Shown here: positions 57,627 through 64,000 of the stretch, one piece after another | Layout of the letters: each line of letters opens with the position of its first letter | Numbering within the stretch: position 1 is the stretch's first letter | Program-made: the position numbers and the translations under genes | Assembly (NCBI GenBank): GCA_017471505.1 | Contig: JAFUTC010000008.1 | Span: forward strand, 62,001 to 126,000 | DNA length: 64,000 bases | DNA from: Alloprevotella sp. | Lineage (GTDB): Bacteria; Bacteroidota; Bacteroidia; Bacteroidales; Bacteroidaceae | Direction of reading: 5' to 3' | The notes under the pieces: model-generated | Database searches by the model: none | Told to the model about the DNA's origin: nothing | What the model saw: the letters and a program-made list of their open reading frames with translations, nothing else

Positions 57627-59148
57627 CCTTATCAAAATAGATTGTAAAACGGCTGCCACGACCTGATTCACTATCCACCATGATGCGCCAACCGTGTTGC
57701 TGCACCATGGCATGGACATAGTGGAGCCCAAGTCCGTAGCCTCGTGCGTTTTGCACGTCGCCTGTGGGTACGCGATAGAACTTTTCGAAAATCAGAGCCT
57801 GCTGCGAGCGCGCAATGCCGATGCCGTCGTCGCTTATCTGCAGGTATTCGGCCGTGCAGACGATTTGTATGTTTACGGAATCCCCTGAATATTTGAGTGC
57901 ATTATCCACCAGATTGTTTACCATATTCTGCAAGTGGGTTCTGTCTGCACTGATGGCTAAATCCTCGGGATTGACGTCGAGCGTGATAGAGCAAGGTTTC
58001 TGTGCCCTTATCTGCTGAATTTCCGTCACGTGTTCCAGCAACGGGCGCATGGCTACCGTTTCACGATGCAAGCGGAATGTCTGCCGATGCTCCATGTTCA
58101 TCGAGAGAATTTGTTCTACCAATGTGCTCAGCTGTTGGAGTTGCTCGCGGCAGATGTTGAGGTATCGGCGGCGGACTTCCTCCGACGCGTCGGCCCCATA
58201 ATGGAGCAGCGCATCATTTGCGGCATAGGCTACCGACAGGGGCGTCTTAAGTTCGTGCGTGATATTATGGGTGAAATCGTCGCTTATCTCCTTGAGCGAT
58301 TTTATATGCAGGAGCGTGCGCAGGAGATAGAAAAAGGCAAATGCCAATATGAAAATTATCAACAGCGAGGTTGCAAGAATTCCAGCCATCTGTCGGACGA
58401 CGACGCGCGACACGTTCTCCACGCAGATTTCATAGTAGTGCTGCCCACTGACATCGTAGGCGTAGATGAACGTATTATTGTCGCGACGGGCTTGATAGGC
58501 TTTTGTCGTCAATGAAGCCAACGTATCGGCCACAAATGAGTCGAGCAGATTGGGCTGATAGATGAGGAGCAATTTATGTTCGCCACTCAGCCCGATAGCA
58601 CGGAGCTCGTCGACGAGCACACTGTCCAGGTACACTGTATCTAATGGCAATAGAGCATCTACTCCGATGTGGAGGCTCTGCTGAAAGCCTGCTGCAAGTT
58701 TTAGAAGCCCATCTTGCGCCAGCAGATTATTGGAAAACTCGTCTTCAGCCATCTGTTCGGCGCTTGCATATTGCTTGTGGCCAACAACGACCGAGTCTGA
58801 ATCCATTTCATATTTATCTACGGCCGTAATGACGGTGCCCGTGGTGTGCGTCCTATTGCCTTCCACTCGCGTCTCCGTCGAAATCGTGTGTTGTGCATGT
58901 GTTGTGTCGGGCTGGTAGCCTACTGCAGCCGTAAAGACACCATGCTTCAGACTTTTATCACGGCGATACTGGTCGATGCGATGATACATTTCGCGCAGGT
59001 CAGCCACGCGCAGGGCTTCTTCTACGGCTTTCGACTTCTCAGCACGGGTGGTCTGAAACAAGTTGCTAAGCCAATATATCTGGTACATAAAGATGCCGCT
59101 CAACGCAATGAGGATAAGGGCTGAGATAAACTTCAAGTGCAGTTTCAT
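57613..59148 (-). CDS. rprX: Sensor histidine kinase (RprX-like)
   Basis: 511 residues. A membrane segment at 7-28, a periplasmic sensor region (30-250), a second segment at 255-278, then the kinase core. The His box NITHELKTPLS places the phosphorylated His at 298. N box MVNNLVDNALKYSGDS and G boxes SDDGIGIARSQQ and GYGLGLHYVHAMV are clear. Paired with the response regulator. The -7 box lies only five bases from the start codon. Confidence 0.9.
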   Translation of the reverse strand: MKLHLKFISALILIALSGIFMYQIYWLSNLFQTTRAEKSKAVEEALRVADLREMYHRIDQYRRDKSLKHGVFTAAVGYQPDTTHAQHTISTETRVEGNRTHTTGTVITAVDKYEMDSDSVVVGHKQYASAEQMAEDEFSNNLLAQDGLLKLAAGFQQSLHIGVDALLPLDTVYLDSVLVDELRAIGLSGEHKLLLIYQPNLLDSFVADTLASLTTKAYQARRDNNTFIYAYDVSGQHYYEICVENVSRVVVRQMAGILATSLLIIFILAFAFFYLLRTLLHIKSLKEISDDFTHNITHELKTPLSVAYAANDALLHYGADASEEVRRRYLNICREQLQQLSTLVEQILSMNMEHRQTFRLHRETVAMRPLLEHVTEIQQIRAQKPCSITLDVNPEDLAISADRTHLQNMVNNLVDNALKYSGDSVNIQIVCTAEYLQISDDGIGIARSQQALIFEKFYRVPTGDVQNARGYGLGLHYVHAMVQQHGWRIMVDSESGRGSRFTIYFDKDGKD

Positions 59149-59152
59149 AGAG

Positions 59153-59160
59153 CAAAAATA
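59153..59160 (-). promoter_or_regulatory. Promoter -7 box of the sensor kinase operon
   Basis: Leftward TATTTTTG five bases upstream of the ATG, implying a leaderless or nearly leaderless message. No TTTG at the -33 distance; the TTAAGACT repeats lie there and beyond. Confidence 0.5.
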
Positions 59161-59189
59161 CGAACATAGCCTTATAGCCTCGCCACGCG

Positions 59190-59219
59190 TTAAGACTAAA
59201 TAAGTTTTCTCTTAAGACT
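59190..59219. promoter_or_regulatory. TTAAGACT direct repeats, response-regulator site candidate
   Basis: TTAAGACT at 59190-59197 and 59212-59219, 22 bp apart (two helical turns), in the divergent gap between the kinase and the barrel gene. Tandem direct repeats are typical of OmpR-family sites. They lie upstream of both -7 boxes (59153-59160 leftward, 59260-59267 rightward), neither of which has a standard -33 box. Confidence 0.6.
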
Positions 59220-59259
59220 TGGTAAGCAGGCGGAGCCACCTGCCGACTGATGCGCGCCT

Positions 59260-59267
59260 TACTTTTG
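59260..59267 (+). promoter_or_regulatory. Promoter -7 box of the TonB-receptor-like gene
   Basis: TACTTTTG, 25 bases before the ATG, with no -33 box; activator dependence is suggested. Confidence 0.5.
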
Positions 59268-59291
59268 CCGAGAAATCAATCATTCTATAAT

Positions 59292-61328
59292 ATGAAACGC
59301 ATATTTCTCTTCCTATGTCTGTGCTTCAGTCTGACGGCATACGGCCAGACGGATTCGCTACGCACCGACAGCATTTTCCAATCGTTGCCCGAGGCGCTTG
59401 TTCGTGGCGAGCGCCCGATAGTAAAGTCCGATGGCGCAGCGCTCTTATACGACCTGCCCGAACTCATACGCAACAAGCCCGTAGATAACGCTTTCGATGC
59501 GCTCAAGCATATACCAGGTGTGGCGGAGATAGGCGAATCGCTGCAGTTCGCAGGCCAGTCGGTCAACGTCATTATAGATGGGAAACCGCAAGTGCTGTCC
59601 AGCGAACAACTTAATGCCTTGCTCAAGAGTATTCCTGCATCGCGTCTGAAGAATGCAGCCTTCTACGTGTCGGCACCTGCTAAATTTCAAGTGCGCGGCA
59701 TGCTCATAGATCTTCATTTGAAGCATGAATCGGCCGATCGTTACTTGCAAGCCGAACTCTTTGCCGATGCCGAAATGCGCGATGACCCTCGTTTCAGCCA
59801 GCGCGCCAATCTGAACTGGACGCACGGCCGACTTTCGGCCGACTTGCTCTATCGTCATGCTCAGGAGCGTTATTACAGCGAGACCCAGACCCATGCGCTT
59901 CATACGCTCAATAATGGAGCCGTGATGCAGATAGACAATGCGAACGAATGGCATGGGCGAAAGTCGGAAAACATGCTTCGTCTGGGCGCAGACTATAATT
60001 GGGCCGAACATCATCTGCTGAGTTTTGTGTATAACGGACAATACGATTTTTCGAAAGGTCATGAGTCGTCAACGGGTTGGAACGTCTCACACGGCAAAGG
60101 CACTGGTCTAACACGGCTGCACAACGCTCGGATAGATTATGAGGTGCCGTGGGGGCTGAAGACTGGAGTAGATTTTTTGTTTTATCGTACGCCACATGCG
60201 TCAGAAATCCATAGTGAAAACGGCGCGGGGGTGCTGGAGTATGGGTCGGAAAGTCTGCAGCGTATCAATAAATGGAAGGTCTATCTAAGCGGAGAACATA
60301 AGACACGTTCGGGTTGGAGCCTTAACTACGGCGCGATCTATGCCACAACGGTGGATAACAGCCATCAATCGTACGACAACCCCGACTTGCAGGATACAGC
60401 CACACGACGTCGCGAACAAAGGTTTGACTTATATGCCGGATTCAGCAGGTCGTGGACAGATAGGTTTAGCCTGAGCGCGTCGCTCGACGTGGAACATTTC
60501 AAAAGCATAGTGCAAGACACCTGGGGGTTCTTTCCGACTATCAACGCCACCTATATGCCGACGAAAAATCATATCCTACAACTTTCTCTGAGTAGTAATA
60601 AACAATATCCTCCTTACTGGGAGATGCAGGATGTCGTTTCTTGGCAAGACTCCTATACGGTTTTAGTAGGAAACCCAGAACTAAAACCCTCACGTGATTA
60701 TGGGCTGATGTTGCAGTATGTGCTCAAGAACAAATATGTCTTTCTGATTTATGGCACGCATAAGAGTGATTACTATGTGCAACTGCTTTACCAATCGCCC
60801 GAGCGACTTATGCAAATCTACAAGACTACGAATTTCAACTACCATAGAGAAGTGGTGGCGCAGGTAGTGTGTCCCGTAAAGGCCGGACAATGGTACGATG
60901 CGCGTTTCACGCTTGTAGGATTTTGGACCAACGAGCGAGCGGACCATTTCTTTGAGTTGCCGTTCAACAGAAGTGCTCTGTCGCTAATGGCCTTTATGAC
61001 GCATACATTTGGCATTACCAAACAGCTTTTCCTTACGCTGTCTGCTTTCGCTCGCACCCGAGGAATTCAAGGCCTTTATAATCTGCCTGCTTCCGGCAAT
61101 CTGGATGTTGGCCTGCGCTATTCGTTCTGTGGAGGAAAAGTTACGCTCAATTTTTATGGAAAGAACTTGCTGAAGACAAGTTCCATTAGTCCGGAAATTC
61201 ATTATAAGACGCAATGTCTGGATCAGCATATCCGCGATTACCGCACCTTTGGTCTGTCGCTGACCTATCGCTTTGGCAATTATAAAGAGCATAAGCGCGC
61301 GGCCGTAGATACCTCGCGCATGCACTGA
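59292..61328 (+). CDS. TonB-dependent-receptor-like outer-membrane barrel
   Basis: 678 residues from the ATG at 59292. Signal peptide (IFLFLCLCFSLTAYGQ), then a plug-like segment (NAFDALKHIPGV, VNVIIDGKPQVLSSEQ) and a long beta-barrel (outer membrane beta-barrel family 3) with alternating aromatic strands to the C-terminus (LTYRFGNYKEHK). There is no TonB box at the mature N-terminus that I can recognise. It diverges from the RprXY-like operon and may be its target. Confidence 0.85.
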   Translation: MKRIFLFLCLCFSLTAYGQTDSLRTDSIFQSLPEALVRGERPIVKSDGAALLYDLPELIRNKPVDNAFDALKHIPGVAEIGESLQFAGQSVNVIIDGKPQVLSSEQLNALLKSIPASRLKNAAFYVSAPAKFQVRGMLIDLHLKHESADRYLQAELFADAEMRDDPRFSQRANLNWTHGRLSADLLYRHAQERYYSETQTHALHTLNNGAVMQIDNANEWHGRKSENMLRLGADYNWAEHHLLSFVYNGQYDFSKGHESSTGWNVSHGKGTGLTRLHNARIDYEVPWGLKTGVDFLFYRTPHASEIHSENGAGVLEYGSESLQRINKWKVYLSGEHKTRSGWSLNYGAIYATTVDNSHQSYDNPDLQDTATRRREQRFDLYAGFSRSWTDRFSLSASLDVEHFKSIVQDTWGFFPTINATYMPTKNHILQLSLSSNKQYPPYWEMQDVVSWQDSYTVLVGNPELKPSRDYGLMLQYVLKNKYVFLIYGTHKSDYYVQLLYQSPERLMQIYKTTNFNYHREVVAQVVCPVKAGQWYDARFTLVGFWTNERADHFFELPFNRSALSLMAFMTHTFGITKQLFLTLSAFARTRGIQGLYNLPASGNLDVGLRYSFCGGKVTLNFYGKNLLKTSSISPEIHYKTQCLDQHIRDYRTFGLSLTYRFGNYKEHKRAAVDTSRMH

Positions 61329-61370
61329 TGGTAGACAGGCGCCAACTGACGCGACAGACTTATACGCAAA

Positions 61371-61409
61371 TCCGCCCCGACAAATAGTGTGTTGGAGCGG
61401 ACTTTTTTG
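61371..61409 (+). terminator. Terminator of the barrel gene
   Basis: TCCGCCCC (61371-61378) with GGAGCGGA (61394-61401), one mismatch, then CTTTTTTG. 42 bases after the stop, in front of the convergent cysS end. Confidence 0.75.
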
Positions 61410-61430
61410 CTATGGCATTACGGTGAGAGT

Positions 61431-62918
61431 CTATCGGTTTAGTTTCCAGATGGCTCCGTCCTTTGTGTCTTTCACTTCAAAGCCTGCGGCGGCCAGTTCA
61501 TCGCGTATCTTGTCGCTGGTGGCCCAGTCTTTGTCGGCTTTGGCCTTTGCCCGCAGTTCAAGCAACAGGTTTACGGCTGCGCCGAAACTTTCTTCGCGCT
61601 CGTTGCCGCCGTTTGCCTCTTCGCGCAAACCAAGCAAGTCGAAGCAGAAGGTTTGGAAAATCTGCTTCAATGCCTCGAGGGCCTCGGTCGATATGGTGGT
61701 GGTCTTGTCGGACAGCTGATTTACGATGCGGCAGGCATCAAACAGATGGCTTATCACGATGGGCGAGTTGAGATCATCGCTCAATGCGTCGTAGCACTTA
61801 TCGCGCAGTTCGTCGGTATAGGCGGTCGTGACGGCTGCATGGTCGGATGCCTCGATGCGACGCAGCGTCTTGACGGCGTCAAGGAGGCGTTCGAGTCCTT
61901 TACGGCTGGCCTGGAGCGCTTCATTGGAAAAGTCGACGGTAGAACGGTAGTGGGCCTGCAGAATGAAGAACCTGATGGTCATCGGGCTATAGGCTTCGGC
62001 CAATTTCTCATGGCTGCCGCTGAAGAACTGCTGTAGCGTGATGAAGTTGCCCAGGCTCTTGCCCATCTTCTGCCCGTTAATCGTAATCATGTTATTATGC
62101 ATCCAGTAGCGGACCATGGGTTTTCCCTGTGCGGCAACGGCCTGTGCAATCTCGCATTCGTGGTGCGGGAAAATCAGGTCCATGCCTCCGCCGTGAATAT
62201 CGAACTGTTCGCCGAGATACTTACGACCCATGGCTGTACATTCGCAGTGCCAGCCGGGAAATCCGTCGCTCCAGGGCGAAGGCCAGCGCATGATGTGCTC
62301 AGGCTGGGCTTTTTTCCACAGGGCAAAGTCCACCTGGTTGTGTTTCTCTTCCTGTCCGCTCAAATCACGGCTGTGGTTGATGACGTCCGTGAGGTTTCGG
62401 TTGGAAAGTATGCCGTAGCGATGGTCGCGATTATATTTCTCAACGTCGAAATAGACGCTTCCGTGCGACTCATAGGCGTAGCCGTTGGCAAGAATCTGCT
62501 TCACCAGTTCTTCTTGCTCGATGATGTGTCCGGTAGCATGCGGCTCGATGCTTGGAGGGAGAACATTGAGCATATCCATGGCCTGGTGGAAACTGTTCGT
62601 ATAGAACTGGGCGATTTCCATGGGTTCCAACTGCTCGAGCTTGGCTTTCTTGGCGATTTTATCCTCGCCTTCGTCGGCGTCATGCTCCAAGTGGCCCACG
62701 TCGGTAATGTTGCGGACATAGCGCACCTTGTAGCCGATGTGTTTCAGGTAGCGATACAGCAGGTCGAACGTGATGGCGGGCCGCGCATGGCCCAAATGTG
62801 GCTCTCCGTATACGGTAGGGCCGCAGACATACATGCCGACGTGGTCGGGCTCTATCGGGCGGAACAGTTCCTTCTGGCGGGAGAGTGTATTGAATAGATA
62901 TAGGTTTCGTTGTGCCAT
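61431..62918 (-). CDS. cysS: Cysteinyl-tRNA synthetase
   Basis: 495 residues from the ATG at 62916-62918; a longer frame upstream was not used because [16 protein letters not shown] is the family start. The HIGH motif is [13 protein letters not shown] and KMSKS is KMGKSLGNF. The zinc ligands are in [21 protein letters not shown] and HHECEIAQA. Charges tRNA-Cys. The leftward strand has a variant -7 box (TATTTTCG) upstream. Confidence 0.97.
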   Translation of the reverse strand: MAQRNLYLFNTLSRQKELFRPIEPDHVGMYVCGPTVYGEPHLGHARPAITFDLLYRYLKHIGYKVRYVRNITDVGHLEHDADEGEDKIAKKAKLEQLEPMEIAQFYTNSFHQAMDMLNVLPPSIEPHATGHIIEQEELVKQILANGYAYESHGSVYFDVEKYNRDHRYGILSNRNLTDVINHSRDLSGQEEKHNQVDFALWKKAQPEHIMRWPSPWSDGFPGWHCECTAMGRKYLGEQFDIHGGGMDLIFPHHECEIAQAVAAQGKPMVRYWMHNNMITINGQKMGKSLGNFITLQQFFSGSHEKLAEAYSPMTIRFFILQAHYRSTVDFSNEALQASRKGLERLLDAVKTLRRIEASDHAAVTTAYTDELRDKCYDALSDDLNSPIVISHLFDACRIVNQLSDKTTTISTEALEALKQIFQTFCFDLLGLREEANGGNEREESFGAAVNLLLELRAKAKADKDWATSDKIRDELAAAGFEVKDTKDGAIWKLNR

Positions 62919-63020
62919 AGATATGGATTGGGTGAATAGTGTTACTGATTGCGAAAATACGGGTTTTGCCCTGAAACTCAAAGGCGCGGACTCATTGAAT
63001 AAGCCTGCGTGCCGGCAAGG

Positions 63021-63590
63021 CTATGTCGGCGGCTGCTCCAACGAGCGGATGACGCGGCAGGGGTTTCCGGCGGCCACGCTGTACGGAGGTATGGACCGCG
63101 TGACCACGGAGCCTGCGCCGATTACCGAGCCTTTTCCGATGGTTACTCCGGGAAGCACGCAGACCTGAGCGCCTATCCAGACGTCGTCTTCGACCTTTAT
63201 GGACAGGGCTTTCTCCTCTCCGCCGGCGCGATGATTGGGGTCGAGCGGATGTATGGCGGTGTGAAATCCGCACATGGGTCCTACGAACACGTTATTACCG
63301 AACGTGATGCCACCTCCGTCGAGCAGTTGGCAGCCTTTGTTCATGAAGAAGTTGTCGCCCACTTCGGTGAAGATGCCATAGTCGCAGTGGAAGGGGGAAA
63401 GGATGCAGCACCCTGTGCCACAGCGTCCCAGGATTTTGCGGATGAGTTGCTGGCGCTCTTCCGACTGGTGCGGCCGCAGCAGGTTATAGTCGTAGGTCAG
63501 TTCTTGAGCCTGCTGCATGACTTGTCGGAGTTCGGGGTCGGTGGAAGGGTTGTACCAGTCGCCGGCCCTGAGTTTTTCGGCTTCGGTCAT
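63021..63590 (-). CDS. Sugar O-acetyltransferase (maltose/galactoside type)
   Basis: 189 residues from the ATG at 63588-63590. LacA/Maa/NodL family of left-handed beta-helix acetyltransferases. The N-terminus has EKLRAGDWYNPSTDPELRQV. The barrel carries FHCDYGIFTEVGDN, IHPLDPNHRAGGEEK with the catalytic His in FHTAIHPLD, and VWIGAQVCVLPGVTIGKGSV; AGNPCRVIR is the end. Acetylates a sugar with acetyl-CoA; substrate unknown. A TACCTTTG -7 box (leftward, 63610-63617) lies about 20 bases upstream. Confidence 0.92.
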   Translation of the reverse strand: MTEAEKLRAGDWYNPSTDPELRQVMQQAQELTYDYNLLRPHQSEERQQLIRKILGRCGTGCCILSPFHCDYGIFTEVGDNFFMNKGCQLLDGGGITFGNNVFVGPMCGFHTAIHPLDPNHRAGGEEKALSIKVEDDVWIGAQVCVLPGVTIGKGSVIGAGSVVTRSIPPYSVAAGNPCRVIRSLEQPPT

Positions 63591-63631
63591 ATCGGTGGTT
63601 TTTCTACGACAAAGGTAGCGAGTTTTTGCAT

Positions 63632-63670
63632 AAAAAATGGACTTTGCGCAATTCACATTGGGCAAAGTCC
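63632..63670 (-). terminator. Terminator of gyrB
   Basis: GGACTTTGC (63639-63647) with GCAAAGTCC (63662-63670), leftward T run at 63632-63637. It sits between gyrB and the acetyltransferase promoter. The rest of the 63591-63826 gap shows no gene. Confidence 0.8.
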
Positions 63671-63826
63671 TAAATGGTTGTTTGTAAAATTGAGTTGGTT
63701 TGCATTAAACGCGATTCACATCGGCTTTAATGCGGGGGAGATAATAAATGCTATGATAGAAAAGGAATAGAGTGTGCTTATGGTTGGTGCCGACGCCTTT
63801 GTGGGGACCGTCGGCGGGATGGTGCG

Positions 63827-64000
63827 CTATGTGTCGAGCTTGGCGTAGGTGGCGTTTTTCTCGATGAACTCGCGGCGCGGGCCCACGTCTTCGCCCATCA
63901 GCATAGAGAAGACGTAGTCGGCGTTGCTTGCGCTTTCGAGCGTCACCTGTTTGAGCAGTCGGTTCTCCGGGTCCATGGTCGTCTCCCATAGTTGTTCGGC
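63827..64000 (-). CDS. gyrB: DNA gyrase subunit B, C-terminal end only
   Basis: Leftward frame that enters from the right edge and stops at 63827-63829. It reads [20 protein letters not shown], then [20 protein letters not shown], and ends NATYAKLDT. The MDPENR...[14 protein letters not shown] ending is that of GyrB. A strong terminator follows. The start lies outside the window. Confidence 0.93.
   Translation of the reverse strand, partial: AEQLWETTMDPENRLLKQVTLESASNADYVFSMLMGEDVGPRREFIEKNATYAKLDT

Overview
The window is a stretch of Bacteroidales chromosome. Several things point there: near-upstream boxes of the form TAnnTTTG with TTTG about 19-21 bp further up, a PorZ-like type IX secretion protein with a C-terminal sorting domain, an RprXY-like two-component pair, DUF2723/GT117-like, DUF3098, DUF3109 and WbqC-like proteins, a GH97 glucosidase and an HU protein. 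The host DNA is fairly GC-rich with Prevotellaceae-like gene order, but the genus cannot be fixed from the sequence alone. No numbers were computed; everything was read by eye.

Layout. 1-3725: ftsQ (cut by the window edge), murC and murG of the division/wall cluster, then a DUF3109 protein. 3754-15474: mainly leftward housekeeping genes (ung, rnhB, an AspT-like transporter, a polysaccharide deacetylase, a DUF2723 membrane protein, zinc-type ABC ATPase and binding protein, a YqaA-like protein, purD). 15606: tRNA-Leu(CAA), whose 3' end is the attachment site of a 6.3-kb AT-rich integrated element (15676-21940) with a tyrosine integrase, small DNA-binding proteins, replication-like proteins and unknowns, but no relaxase, capsid or transfer gene. 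22052-30593: WbqC-like protein, two signal peptidase I homologues (one apparently catalytically dead), dapB, rpsO, folK, queA, truB, uppP, DUF3098 and ftsX. 30960-36210: a rightward block with an acetyltransferase-like protein, parE, coaD and an S41 protease. 36276-44588: GH97, fRMsr, LOG-family protein, NUDIX, tRNA-Gln, a DPP-IV-like peptidase, an RlmL-like methyltransferase and rpsT with tRNA-Glu. 44936-54088: recO, an outer-membrane barrel, HU, PorZ, rdgB, a YitT protein and leuS. 54429-64000: a TPR protein coupled to a GHL10 glycosidase-like protein, an RprXY-like system divergent from a TonB-receptor-like barrel, cysS, a sugar acetyltransferase and the 3' end of gyrB.

The most striking unexplained structure is a family of six intergenic arrays (near 4461, 11168, 30723, 38288, 44128 and 54222). 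Each consists of 5-7 copies of a 15-bp near-palindrome, ATTGCAT-W-ATGCAAT, at an almost perfectly constant 21-bp step. Arrays share interior segments up to 20 bp long and the same internal order. They lie in the same orientation, and each sits 5' of a leftward gene. They behave like a dispersed ~110-bp cis-element, possibly curved DNA or a phased protein-binding platform. The second main item is the small integrated element, which looks like a minimal satellite-type element with its own att arm sites, operator-like palindromes and a possible structured RNA.
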